From positions 1 to 21,773 of the forward strand of contig CAYVEL010000011.1 of NCBI GenBank assembly GCA_964450345.1: DNA of 21,773 nucleotides, in the 5' to 3' direction. The translations under genes and the position numbers were made by a program. The DNA is from JAPLZH01 sp964450345 (GTDB taxonomy: Bacteria; Patescibacteriota; Minisyncoccia; Phycocordibacterales; PALSA-1337). Position 1 is the stretch's first letter. Every line of letters begins with the position of its first letter. Below are positions 7,442 through 14,621 of the stretch, piece after piece. The notes under the pieces were generated by a model. That model searched no databases, was not told where the DNA came from, and worked only from the letters and a program-made list of their open reading frames with translations.

Positions 7442-8189
7442 TTTGTATAAAATCGTTTATTAAATTTAAAGTCTCACCAATATTATTAACTTGTCTCGTT
7501 CTTACTCCCGTCTTTAGAACTGTAGAATCATTTCCTCCGGGGAAGAGTGCATCGCCGACATATATTATTTCTTTTACTGGTATTCCTGTGTATCTACAGA
7601 ATTCGGTTATACCCATCGCTTTATCAAATCCCTTTTTAGTAATGTCTATTGAGGTCGCACCACCGATGTTTATATCAAATTCTGGAATTAGTTCGTTTAG
7701 GAAACTTTTCATCTTCTCTCTTTTTTCGTGTTTAGGATCCCAGTTTTGTTTTTCGTCTATAGGAGCATTTTGTCCAAGTGCTGAAAATGTTATTTGACTG
7801 ACTCTATCCTCAATTCTTTTTCCGAAAACTTTTTCATTGTTTATTCCGAAAGTTGCAGACATTTTTTCTAAGGATTCTAGTATCTTGGTTTTTTCATGAT
7901 CATCCAGGGAGATTTTATAAACCGAATGCCATTCTCTTCTGCGATAGACTTTTAGTTCTGTTCCACTGGTAGGGAGTATATATAAATTTTCTAGATTAGA
8001 TTCGCGATGAAGTTTTGCTAAAAATTGAGTTTCAAATTGTGAGAAGCTAGCGCCAGACATAACGGCGACAGAGTAATGGTTTAAAAGTTTTCTCAAAGCA
8101 ATAGCCATGTCTTCACTTAGTGGCATTTTACTCTCAGCAAGAGTTCCATCTAAATCAAAAATCACGGCCTTTAGGCCATATTTATTCAC
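7434..8189 (-). CDS. Eukaryotic-type phosphomannomutase-like HAD-IIB protein
   Basis: A 251-residue HAD enzyme; eukaryotic PMMs are about 246-262. Motif I is FDLDGTL with D12 and D14 as nucleophile and acid, motif II is MSGAS (about 44-48), and motif IV is VGDALFPGGND (about 215-225), where eukaryotic PMM has the very similar GDKTMPGGND. RVSQITFSALGQ matches the PMM NVSPIGRS region, and the GGATSIDITKKGFDKAMG stretch matches its GGQISFDVFPEGWDKR block. The expected reaction is mannose 1-phosphate to and from mannose 6-phosphate. Annotation pipelines often call it only a HAD-IIB phosphatase. It starts at GTG 8189, is first in the operon with the PMI-type cupin and two GH130 genes, and has its own -10 box exactly 6 nt upstream. 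Confidence 0.85.
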   Translation of the reverse strand: MNKYGLKAVIFDLDGTLAESKMPLSEDMAIALRKLLNHYSVAVMSGASFSQFETQFLAKLHRESNLENLYILPTSGTELKVYRRREWHSVYKISLDDHEKTKILESLEKMSATFGINNEKVFGKRIEDRVSQITFSALGQNAPIDEKQNWDPKHEKREKMKSFLNELIPEFDINIGGATSIDITKKGFDKAMGITEFCRYTGIPVKEIIYVGDALFPGGNDSTVLKTGVRTRQVNNIGETLNLINDFIQNA

Positions 8190-8195
8190 GTATAT

Positions 8196-8204
8196 ATTTT
8201 AACA
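8196..8204 (-). promoter_or_regulatory. Extended -10 promoter of the mannoside operon (leaderless)
   Basis: The minus strand reads TGTTAAAAT, an extended -10 (TGn plus TAAAAT, hexamer at 8196-8201), with exactly 6 nt to the GTG start at 8189. Transcription would begin at the GTG itself. No good -35 was found. Confidence 0.5.
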
Positions 8205-8269
8205 TTTAATGCTTAAATATTTTTGAATAAGATGTGAATAAAGCTTGTTCTAGAATAAGGATAATATTG

Positions 8270-8278
8270 TGATATATT
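8270..8278 (+). promoter_or_regulatory. Extended -10 promoter of rlmH (leaderless)
   Basis: TGATATATT, an extended -10 (TGn plus TATATT at 8273-8278), is followed by exactly 6 nt and then the rlmH ATG. It is divergent from the mannoside operon promoter about 70 bp away. Confidence 0.5.
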
Positions 8279-8284
8279 GAACTT

Positions 8285-8725
8285 ATGAAGATAAAGATAA
8301 TTACAGTCGGAAGAGGGGATAAAAGGACGGGAGAACTTATTTCCGAATATACTTCTAGAATAGAACACTTCAGTTCTGTTGAATGGATTTACTTAGATCA
8401 CGATAAGACTATTGAAAAGGAATCATTAAAGATACAGGAAAAAATAAAAGACAAAGATTTTGTTGTTGCTTTAGATAAAAGTGGTAGAGAAATAGATACT
8501 TTAGAGTTTTCTAAATTTATAGAGAAGAGACAGAATGATAGCTCCAAGGATTTAGTTTTTATTATAGGCGGCTCATACGGTTTAACTAAGGAATTATTAG
8601 ATAGAGCTAATTTTATATTATCTATGTCTAAATTTACTTTACCTCATGAATTGGCGAGAGTGGTACTCATAGAGTCTATTTATCGCGGTTTTTCAATAAT
8701 TAAAAATCTTCCTTATCACCATTAA
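8285..8725 (+). CDS. rlmH: 23S rRNA (pseudouridine1915-N3)-methyltransferase RlmH
   Basis: This SPOUT-class enzyme methylates pseudouridine 1915 in helix 69 of 23S rRNA at the subunit interface, using SAM. At 146 residues it is slightly shorter than the usual 155-160. The C-terminal knot is well kept: FIIGGSYGL forms the SAM-binding turn, followed by LSMSKFTLPHELARVVLIE and the terminal PYHH close to the family's YH ending. It has a -10 box 6 nt upstream and no leader. folD follows 18 nt after the stop codon, probably co-transcribed. Confidence 0.95.
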   Translation: MKIKIITVGRGDKRTGELISEYTSRIEHFSSVEWIYLDHDKTIEKESLKIQEKIKDKDFVVALDKSGREIDTLEFSKFIEKRQNDSSKDLVFIIGGSYGLTKELLDRANFILSMSKFTLPHELARVVLIESIYRGFSIIKNLPYHH

Positions 8726-8743
8726 TTGTGTTATTTTATAAAA

Positions 8744-9571
8744 ATGATTTTGCTAGACGGTAAAAAAATAAAAGAGAAAGTACGCGAAGAATTAAGAGAG
8801 AAATTTTCTAAATTAAAAAATAAGAGAAAACTTATTATTATTCAGGTAGGCGATAGGAGTGAATCATCTCTATATATTAAAAATAAAATTAAATTCGGTG
8901 AAAGTATCGGTGTAAGTACAGATTTAATTAAACTTCCTTTAGAGATTGATGAGGAATCTCTGATTTTTTTAACTAATAATCTGAACGATGAAGAGTCTAT
9001 TGGTGGAATTATTGTCCAACTGCCATTACCAGAACATATTAACAAACAGAATGTACTCGATTCCATTGCTATAGAAAAAGATATAGATGGACTAAGTACT
9101 AATAATCAGTCTCTGCTTTATTCTGGTAAGAAAGCGACACCGCCTGCTACTGCTAGGGCTGTTATTAAAATTCTGACCGAATACGGTATAGATGTTTCGG
9201 GTAAGAAAGTAGCCGTCTTAGGTAGATCGAATTTAGTAGGCAAACCCACAGCTTATCTTTTAGAAAAAATGGGCGCAGATGTTTCAGTATGTCATAGGGA
9301 GACCCCGAATGTTAAAGAGATTACTAAGAATGCTGACATTATAGTATCTGCGACAGGTAATCCAGAAATGATTAATTCAGAATATGTGAAAGACGGCGCT
9401 GTTATTGTGGATGTTGGGATTATTGTTTTAGGAGATGGTAAATATGTGGGAGATGTTAATTTTAATGATGTTAAAGATAAGGTCTCAGCAATATCTCCGG
9501 TTCCAGGAGGGGTAGGAGCTGTTACGGTATCTATGATTTTTGAGAATTTTTACGATTTAAACAGTAATTAA
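8744..9571 (+). CDS. folD: Bifunctional methylenetetrahydrofolate dehydrogenase/cyclohydrolase
   Basis: FolD interconverts 5,10-methylene-THF, methenyl-THF and 10-formyl-THF in the cytosol, with NADP. From ATG 8744 it is 275 residues, near the normal 280-290. Visible signatures are SSLYIKNKIK with the catalytic Tyr and Lys, QLPLPEH, DIDG, the Rossmann segment VLGRSNLVGKPTA and the C-terminal PVPGGVGAVTV. A TTG start at 8726 would add six residues, but ATG 8744 gives the usual MILLDGKKI beginning. In this window it is the likely source of methylene-THF for ThyA. No terminator follows; a new promoter for mscL begins about 36 nt downstream. Confidence 0.96.
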   Translation: MILLDGKKIKEKVREELREKFSKLKNKRKLIIIQVGDRSESSLYIKNKIKFGESIGVSTDLIKLPLEIDEESLIFLTNNLNDEESIGGIIVQLPLPEHINKQNVLDSIAIEKDIDGLSTNNQSLLYSGKKATPPATARAVIKILTEYGIDVSGKKVAVLGRSNLVGKPTAYLLEKMGADVSVCHRETPNVKEITKNADIIVSATGNPEMINSEYVKDGAVIVDVGIIVLGDGKYVGDVNFNDVKDKVSAISPVPGGVGAVTVSMIFENFYDLNSN

Positions 9572-9606
9572 TTAACTTATTCAGGTATAGAGGCGTTACT
9601 TTATTA

Positions 9607-9615
9607 TGGTATAAT
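9607..9615 (+). promoter_or_regulatory. Extended -10 promoter of mscL
   Basis: TGGTATAAT (TGn plus a perfect TATAAT at 9610-9615) ends 9 nt before the mscL ATG at 9625, so the leader would be only about 2-3 nt. Confidence 0.6.
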
Positions 9616-9624
9616 ATTACCAAT

Positions 9625-10050
9625 ATGAAGAAAATTCTTTTAGAATTTAAGGAATTTGCTATGCGTGGCAATGTTACAGATTTAGCCATCGGTATAGTAA
9701 TAGGTGCTGCGTTCACTAAGATCGTATCATCGCTTGTGGCTGATGTTATTACTCCGCTTCTCGGATATATAGTGGGTCAGGTTGATTTTAAATTTATTAA
9801 GATAGGTAATGTTCTGATAGGAAATTTTATTCAGTCTATTATCGATTTCACTATCGTAGCTTTAGCAGTCTTCGCACTAGTTAAGGTCCTTAATACATTG
9901 AAGAAAAAGAGAGATGTTGCTAAAGAAGTGGAGGATAAAAAAGCAGAGGTTATTGCCGCTCAGTCACAAAAGGCTAGTAAGACAGATGAATTATTGGCAG
10001 AGATTAGAGACATAATGGTTAAAGATTTAATAAAGAATTTTAAAAAATAA
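9625..10050 (+). CDS. mscL: Large-conductance mechanosensitive channel MscL
   Basis: MscL is a pentameric membrane channel that opens under strong membrane tension to release solutes during osmotic downshock. At 141 residues it has the N-terminal amphipathic segment EFKEFAMRGNVTDLAIG, the first helix with AIGIVIGAAFTKIVSSLV, a short external loop, the second helix (about 70-90), and a charged cytoplasmic helix with an EELLAEIRDIM-like end (TDELLAEIRDIM) that matches the family's C-terminal bundle. The linker (about 95-125) is Lys/Glu/Ala-rich. Its stop codon directly abuts the start of the adaptor protein gene, so the two are very probably co-transcribed. Confidence 0.96.
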   Translation: MKKILLEFKEFAMRGNVTDLAIGIVIGAAFTKIVSSLVADVITPLLGYIVGQVDFKFIKIGNVLIGNFIQSIIDFTIVALAVFALVKVLNTLKKKRDVAKEVEDKKAEVIAAQSQKASKTDELLAEIRDIMVKDLIKNFKK

Positions 10051-11613
10051 ATGAAGAAGTTTATCGGTTATATAAAAAAACATAAAGTAATTTCAGTAAT
10101 AGTACTATTAGTTATTATTGCGATTATTTTTTCATTAACATCTGGAGGAAATAACGCAGAAAAATTTTCTTTAGCAAAAGTATCTAATCAGGAAATTTAT
10201 GAAGAAGTTTCTGTGACAGGAAAAGTTTTGCCATTAGACAATGCAAATCTTTCTTTCGATAAGAATGGTAAGGTGGCAAGCATTAGAGTATCTGTCGGTG
10301 ATCAGGTTAAGAAAGGGGATATTCTAATAACTCAAAATCTAGATGAAGAATACGCTAATTTAAGACTAGCTGAAGCAGATCTATTGTCTGAAAAATCGAG
10401 ATTAGCTGATTTACAAAATGGTACCAGACCAGAACAATTAGCTGTTTATGAAAATAAGCTAGAAGGTGCTAAATCAAATTATAATTCTGCAAAAGATGCT
10501 TTAAATGTGGCCTTAAAAGACGCTTATTTAAATTCTGAAGATTCTATAAGAAATCATATAGACAGCCTATTTGAGGACGCCGAGTCTGTTAACCCTAAGA
10601 TAATTATTCCTTCTTTTGATTACTCTGAAAAACAGGCATTTAGTAACTCACGTCTTACTGTTACAGAAGTTTTGAAAAAGTGGAAAGATAATCTTTATAT
10701 AACAGAAAATGTAAATAGTAATGTTTCAATCGCAAAAGATTCTATAGCTAAGATTAGAAATTTTGCTGATATGTTATCTCTAGAAATTAATCAACTTTCT
10801 CCAAAGGGCGGAGGTCTATCAGAAGAGACTATTAGTAATTACAGAAGTATAGTTTTAGAAGCATCTAAACAGTTAAGCGTTTTAGATAATTCATTAAATA
10901 CTGCTTTTAATAATTTTAAAAGCGCAGAATCTGCATTAAATGTTGCTTCGAATGAGTTTGAACTTGGACAGGCTGGTAATACAGTGGAGTCTATAAATTC
11001 TCAGGAAGCAATCGTTAATAAAATGCAGGCAAGTGTAGACCTTATGAAGAGTAAGATAAATGGCGGAACTATAGTCGCCCCATTTGATGGTGTTGTTACA
11101 AAAATAGAACCCAAAATAGGCGAGGTATTTAACTCTGGTGTTGTTGCTTTGGGAATAATGTCACTAGGTGGATTTAAGGTAGAAGTGAAGGTTCCAGAAG
11201 TAGATATTGCTAGACTAGCTGTCGGGAATAAGGCAGATATTGTTTTGAACGCTTTTGGAAAAGATTCTAAATTAGCAGCGATTGTTAATAAGATAAACCC
11301 AGCAGAAGAAGTTTTCGAAGGGGTGCCAGCATATAAAGTTACTCTTGGATTTATAAATAATAATCCTTCGATCAAATCAGGAATGACGGCAGATGTATTT
11401 ATTTTTACAGATAAGCATGAAGCTTTGGCTGTACCACATAAAGCTGTCTTAATGAAAGACGGAAAGAAGATAGTTAAGGTTTCAAAGAGTGGTGGATTTT
11501 TAGAAAAAGAAGTTAAGGTGGGGGTAAGAAGTGCTAATGGATATACAGAAATTATCGAAGGTTTAACTGACGCTGATACTGTATATGTTCCAGAATCATC
11601 TATCACAAAATAA
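10051..11613 (+). CDS. Membrane-fusion/periplasmic adaptor-type protein (HlyD/RND family)
   Basis: 520 residues. The N-terminal helix (about 12-29) is a membrane anchor. The first biotinyl-lipoyl-like half is GKVASIRVSVGDQVKKGDILI (split as GKVASIRVSV, GDQVKKGDIL). A long alpha-helical hairpin, about 105-330, is rich in Ala, Lys, Ser and Asn and broken by a loop near 190-210. The second lipoyl half is GTIVAPFDGVVTKIEPKIGE. A beta-barrel and a membrane-proximal domain follow (VPHKAVLMKDGKKIV...VKVGVRSANGYTEIIEGL). Adaptors normally join an inner-membrane pump such as MacB or an RND protein. Here the neighbours are mscL and an rRNA methyltransferase, with no pump in sight, so the partner is elsewhere or the protein acts alone in a cell possibly without an outer membrane. 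It starts immediately after the mscL stop codon. Confidence 0.87.
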   Translation: MKKFIGYIKKHKVISVIVLLVIIAIIFSLTSGGNNAEKFSLAKVSNQEIYEEVSVTGKVLPLDNANLSFDKNGKVASIRVSVGDQVKKGDILITQNLDEEYANLRLAEADLLSEKSRLADLQNGTRPEQLAVYENKLEGAKSNYNSAKDALNVALKDAYLNSEDSIRNHIDSLFEDAESVNPKIIIPSFDYSEKQAFSNSRLTVTEVLKKWKDNLYITENVNSNVSIAKDSIAKIRNFADMLSLEINQLSPKGGGLSEETISNYRSIVLEASKQLSVLDNSLNTAFNNFKSAESALNVASNEFELGQAGNTVESINSQEAIVNKMQASVDLMKSKINGGTIVAPFDGVVTKIEPKIGEVFNSGVVALGIMSLGGFKVEVKVPEVDIARLAVGNKADIVLNAFGKDSKLAAIVNKINPAEEVFEGVPAYKVTLGFINNNPSIKSGMTADVFIFTDKHEALAVPHKAVLMKDGKKIVKVSKSGGFLEKEVKVGVRSANGYTEIIEGLTDADTVYVPESSITK

Positions 11614-11623
11614 TAATAATTAA

Positions 11624-12508
11624 ATGAACGAACAGAAGATTTTAATCACAAAACCTTCAAAGGACTATGAATTAATTGATTCAGGTGATGGAGAGAAACT
11701 TGAGAGATTTGGAGATGTGACAATGCGCAGACCTGATCCTCAGGCTCTTTGGCATAAGAATTTACCTGAAAAAGATTGGAATAAAGCCGATGCTATTTAT
11801 GCTCGTGAGAATAAGAGTGGCATGTGGCGTTTTAATAGAAAGCTTCCAGATAATTGGATTATTGATTTTAGTGAATTAAAACTTTTAATTAGACCAACAT
11901 CTTTTAAGCACACAGGTCTTTTCCCCGAACAATCTGAAAACTGGAATTGGATGAGAGAGCAGATTGCTAAAGCATTTGATTCAGGTGAGAAGGAGATAGA
12001 GGTTCTTAATCTTTTCGGATATACAGGAGGCGCTACTTTAGCTTGTGCACAGGCTGGTGCTAAGGTGGTTCATGTAGATGGCTCAAAGGTGGCTATTACT
12101 TGGGGAAATGAAAATGCAGATGCTTCTGGATTAAAAGATAAACCAATCAGATGGATCTTGGATGATGTGCAGGGGTTTGTTGGTAGAGAGATTAAGAGAG
12201 GTAGAAAATATCATGGAATACTTCTAGATCCTCCAGCATTTGGACATGGTCCAAAGAAAGAGATGTGGAAAATTGAAGAACATTTTACTAAATTACTTGA
12301 AGATTGTTTTAAGCTTTTAGCTGATAAGCCCGTATTCTTTTTAGTTAATGGTTATGCTGCTGGATATTCTTCTATTACATATAAAAATAATTTAATTAGT
12401 TTAATTAAGAAATACGGTGGAGATATAGAGATAGGGGAATTAGTTTTAGAAGAATCTAATAGCAAGAGATTATTGCCTTGTGGCATATTCGCAAGATGGA
12501 AAAGATAA
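11624..12508 (+). CDS. Class I SAM-dependent methyltransferase, RlmI/RlmK-like
   Basis: 294 residues. SAM-binding motif I is VLNLFGYTGGATLACAQAGA (split as VLNLFGYTGG then ATLACAQAGA), motif II ends HVDGSKVAITW, and motif IV is LLDPPAFGHG (about 202-211), the D-P-P-x-F arrangement seen in RlmI and RlmK-type 23S rRNA methyltransferases. The N-terminal 100 residues lack an obvious PUA domain. It likely modifies rRNA; the exact base is not determinable. The following RluA-type pseudouridine synthase overlaps its end by 13 bp, so two rRNA-modifying enzymes are coupled. It starts 10 nt after the adaptor gene. Confidence 0.85.
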   Translation: MNEQKILITKPSKDYELIDSGDGEKLERFGDVTMRRPDPQALWHKNLPEKDWNKADAIYARENKSGMWRFNRKLPDNWIIDFSELKLLIRPTSFKHTGLFPEQSENWNWMREQIAKAFDSGEKEIEVLNLFGYTGGATLACAQAGAKVVHVDGSKVAITWGNENADASGLKDKPIRWILDDVQGFVGREIKRGRKYHGILLDPPAFGHGPKKEMWKIEEHFTKLLEDCFKLLADKPVFFLVNGYAAGYSSITYKNNLISLIKKYGGDIEIGELVLEESNSKRLLPCGIFARWKR

Positions 12509-13179
12509 ATCTAGTAGTACTTTATGAAGATAATCATCTAATAGCTGTTTTTAAACCGGCTGGTATTTTAGTGCAGGGTGCAGACGGGGAAGGTTCTATA
12601 ATGGATGATGTTAAAAATTATCTTAAGGAAAAATACCAGAAAACTGGAAATGTATTCTTGGGTTTAGTTCATAGACTTGATCGTAATGTATCTGGTGTGG
12701 TTGTTTTCGCAAAGACTTCTAAAGGTGCTTCTAGAATTTCTGAACAGTTTCGTGAAAGGACTGTAAATAAAAAATATCATGCATGGGTAAGTCCTGCTCC
12801 TAGAATCGGTAGTGATACATTAACTCACTATATATCTAAGAATGAGTCTACTAATACTTCTACTATTCATAGTACTCCTGTATCTGGAAGTAGTCGCGCG
12901 GATTTGTCTTACAGAGTTATAGATGTAGTAGACGGACTTGCTTTGGTGGAAATAATTCTTGGTACCGGACGTTCTCATCAAATCCGCGCGCAATTATCTC
13001 ACATAGGTTCTCCAATAGTGGGGGATATTAAATATGGTTCAAGATGGAAATTACCAAAATCAGAAATTCTTTTAAGGGCAACAAGTTTAAAATTTAAGAA
13101 GGCCACCTCAGAAGAGATCGTAGATATAGAAATAGATTTACCTGCTAGACCAGAAATAGAAGTAATAAGAGGTATTTAA
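12496..13179 (+). CDS. RluA-family pseudouridine synthase
   Basis: This enzyme isomerises specific uridines to pseudouridine in rRNA (or tRNA). From ATG 12496 it is 227 residues, the length of RluA-like enzymes without an S4 domain. The catalytic motif is GLVHRLDRNVSGVVVFAKT, with the Asp of HRLD as the nucleophile. Other marks are YEDNHLIAVFKPAGILVQ at the start and LGTGRSHQIRAQL with VGDIKYG near the end. A TTG at 12478 is in frame, but ATG 12496 is preferred because it limits the overlap with the methyltransferase gene to 13 bp. The target site among RluA, RluC and RluD types cannot be decided. Confidence 0.92.
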   Translation: MEKINLVVLYEDNHLIAVFKPAGILVQGADGEGSIMDDVKNYLKEKYQKTGNVFLGLVHRLDRNVSGVVVFAKTSKGASRISEQFRERTVNKKYHAWVSPAPRIGSDTLTHYISKNESTNTSTIHSTPVSGSSRADLSYRVIDVVDGLALVEIILGTGRSHQIRAQLSHIGSPIVGDIKYGSRWKLPKSEILLRATSLKFKKATSEEIVDIEIDLPARPEIEVIRGI

Positions 13180-13209
13180 AAATAAAAACATAAAGACTAA
13201 AAACAAAGA

Positions 13210-13240
13210 AAGGGCGCGGACGAGAATCGTCCGCGCCCTT
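13210..13240 (-). terminator. GC-rich hairpin terminator
   Basis: A perfect 14-bp GC-rich stem (AAGGGCGCGGACGA and complement) with a GAA loop. On the minus strand it is followed by TTCTTTGTTTTTAG, a T-rich tail, so it best serves the small membrane protein gene at 13256-13402. It may also stop the plus-strand transcript from the pseudouridine synthase, though the plus strand lacks a T run. Confidence 0.85.
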
Positions 13241-13255
13241 CGTGCGCGTGTATCA

Positions 13256-13402
13256 TTACATGCGTGAAGCAAATGACCAGATGATCACCACCACCAACGA
13301 TAGTAGGGTGATTCCCAGGCCAAATGTGTCACTACTGCAATTTAACGGTTCATGACTATAGTTGACCGAAATTGCCGATTTGAATTTTGAGCACTTGTTC
13401 AT
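13256..13402 (-). CDS. Small single-pass membrane protein, 48 residues
   Basis: I do not recognise this protein. It is MNKC-initiated with a polar first half containing two cysteines (C4, C22) and a C-terminal hydrophobic helix, FGLGITLLSLVVVIIWSFA, ending ASRM. The case for a real gene is context: a consensus promoter on the minus strand (TTTACA, 17-nt spacer, TATAAT) with 9 nt between the -10 box and ATG 13402, a TAA stop like all neighbours, and a strong terminator 16 nt after the stop. A longer reading back to 13549 would overlap the start of the next gene and its promoter and is rejected. It stands divergent from the SIMPL gene, with 80 bp between their starts. Confidence 0.6.
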   Translation of the reverse strand: MNKCSKFKSAISVNYSHEPLNCSSDTFGLGITLLSLVVVIIWSFASRM

Positions 13403-13411
13403 ATTTATCAT

Positions 13412-13440
13412 ATTATACAACTTATTATGTATTATGTAAA
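13412..13440 (-). promoter_or_regulatory. Consensus promoter of the small membrane protein gene
   Basis: On the minus strand -35 TTTACA (13435-13440), a spacer of exactly 17 nt, and -10 TATAAT (13412-13417). Transcription would start near 13405, 2-3 nt before the ATG. This is one of the two best promoters in the window. Confidence 0.75.
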
Positions 13441-13446
13441 TAGGTA

Positions 13447-13475
13447 TTGAAAACTTATTGAAACCGAGGGATAAT
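13447..13475 (+). promoter_or_regulatory. Promoter of the SIMPL gene (leaderless)
   Basis: -35 TTGAAA (13447-13452), a 17-nt spacer, and -10 GATAAT (13470-13475), with 7 nt to ATG 13483. The transcript would begin at the start codon. It is back-to-back with the promoter at 13412-13440. Confidence 0.7.
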
Positions 13476-13482
13476 TGACCAT

Positions 13483-14301
13483 ATGAATAATGAAAATAAT
13501 AAAGATTCCTGCTGTTCTTTTTTGAACAATAAAGGACAGGCAATGACATATGTCTTTGTCGTTTTGGCTATACTTTTAGCTATTTACTCAGTATCAGGAC
13601 TTGTAGATTTATATAAGAAAATCTCTAAGAATGATGCTCCAACAAATGTAATATCAGTATCTGCACAGGGTGAAGCTTTTGCTAAACCAGATGTAGCACA
13701 GTTCACAGTGTCTACTACAGAAGATGCATTAACAGTTGCTGATGCTCAGCAGAAGGCAAATGATAAGATTGATGCTGTTATTAAGCTAGCTAAGGCTGCT
13801 GGGGTAGAGGATAAGGATATTAAGACTGTTGATTACAGCATTAATCCTAAGTATGAGTATGAAAGTATTTGTCCTCAGGTTGGTGGTTCTTGTAAGTCTA
13901 AGACAGTATTTAAGGGTTACTCTGTAACTCAGGCTGTCGAAGTTAAGGTTAGAAAGATTGAGACAGCAGGAAAGATTCTTACAGATATTGGCGAGACAGG
14001 TGTTACAAACATCAGTGGTCTTTCATTCGTAGTTGATAACTCAGATAAAATAAGAGAAGGTGCTAGAAATGAAGCTATAACAAAGGCTCAAGAGAAAGCT
14101 CAGATTTTAGCTAAGAAATTAGGTGTTTCATTAGTAAGAGTAACTTCTTTCTATGAAGATTCACCTTCTAACTCTTATTACTCAAAGTATGGAATGGGTG
14201 ATGTTATGATGTCAGCTGCTCCTATGGCTAAAGAAGTAAGTATTCAGACAGGAGAGAATAAGTATACTTCTAACGTTTCAATTACTTACGAAATTAAGTA
14301 A
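13483..14301 (+). CDS. SIMPL-domain (DUF541) membrane-anchored protein
   Basis: 272 residues. After a short polar start with two cysteines (C10, C11), a hydrophobic helix (about 20-40, AMTYVFVVLAILLAIYSVSGL) anchors it. The SIMPL domain follows, with VISVSAQGEAFAKPDVAQF at its start, a KTVDYSINPKYEY strand, YSVTQAVEVKVR, and a long helix (REGARNEAITKAQEKAQILAKKLG). The C-terminal SNVSITYEIK is typical of DUF541. Such proteins oligomerise outside the cytoplasmic membrane; their function is poorly understood. The gene has its own promoter and is followed by a hairpin terminator. Confidence 0.9.
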   Translation: MNNENNKDSCCSFLNNKGQAMTYVFVVLAILLAIYSVSGLVDLYKKISKNDAPTNVISVSAQGEAFAKPDVAQFTVSTTEDALTVADAQQKANDKIDAVIKLAKAAGVEDKDIKTVDYSINPKYEYESICPQVGGSCKSKTVFKGYSVTQAVEVKVRKIETAGKILTDIGETGVTNISGLSFVVDNSDKIREGARNEAITKAQEKAQILAKKLGVSLVRVTSFYEDSPSNSYYSKYGMGDVMMSAAPMAKEVSIQTGENKYTSNVSITYEIK

Positions 14302-14322
14302 TCAGAGCTAGAAAATTCGATA

Positions 14323-14351
14323 TTGACGTAATCTCTATATTAGAGTATTAT
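14323..14351 (+). promoter_or_regulatory. Promoter placed just before a terminator, upstream of secE
   Basis: TTGACG (14323-14328), exactly 17 nt, TATTAT (14346-14351). The predicted start is near 14358, only about 4 nt before a terminator hairpin. It is the only good promoter I find for secE-nusG-rplK, which implies attenuation in the leader. Confidence 0.6.
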
Positions 14352-14361
14352 GCAACTAAAT

Positions 14362-14381
14362 AACCCCGTGCGGGGTTTTTT
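14362..14381 (+). terminator. Intrinsic terminator between the SIMPL gene and secE
   Basis: Stem AACCCC/GGGGTT with loop GTGC and a run of six Ts partly in the stem. It ends the SIMPL transcript and, because a promoter lies immediately before it, may also act as an attenuator for secE-nusG-rplK. Confidence 0.85.
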
Positions 14382-14407
14382 AGTAGGAAAGCAATTTAGC
14401 CAGAAAT

Positions 14408-14620
14408 ATGGCTAATTTAAAAGAAATTAATAATATGAAAAGATTCATCCAATATATAAGAGAAACTAAAGCTGAAATGGCTTTCGTTAAGTGGCCAACA
14501 AAAAAGCAGGCAATGACTTACACTGCAGTGGTAGTAGTTATTTCTTTGATCATCGCTATTTTCCTAGGAGTTTTTGATAAGGTATTCCTAAAAATTGTTT
14601 CTATAATAATAAATAGATAA
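14408..14620 (+). CDS. secE: Preprotein translocase subunit SecE
   Basis: SecE is the small clamp subunit of the SecYEG protein channel. Residues 15-35 form the conserved amphipathic part (IRETKAEMAFVKWPTKKQAM, with the family's W-P-x-x-x-E/Q core as KWPTKKQ), followed by one membrane helix (about 39-60). It is 70 residues from ATG 14408, or 61 from ATG 14435; both are within the range for single-helix SecE. It is followed one base later by nusG, the near-universal secE-nusG order. The often preceding tRNA-Trp gene is absent. Confidence 0.95.
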   Translation: MANLKEINNMKRFIQYIRETKAEMAFVKWPTKKQAMTYTAVVVVISLIIAIFLGVFDKVFLKIVSIIINR

Positions 14621-14621
14621 T

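Noticed and set aside
8726..8743. TTG start for folD at 8726
   Set aside because: It would add MCYFIK, which is not part of the FolD family start, and ATG 8744 gives the standard beginning.
11001..11606. A 201-residue minus-strand ORF
   Set aside because: It is opposite the well-supported adaptor protein, has no recognisable domain, and its sequence is what a frame antisense to a Lys/Val/Ala-rich gene gives.
13256..13549. A 97-residue minus-strand ORF covering the start of the SIMPL gene
   Set aside because: The promoter at 13412-13440 lies inside it, so its first part cannot be transcribed from that promoter. Only the last 48 codons are supported.
14302..14407. A tRNA-Trp gene before secE, as in many bacteria
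   Set aside because: The 106-nt interval holds a promoter and a terminator hairpin, but no cloverleaf, no TTCGA-type T-loop and no CCA end.
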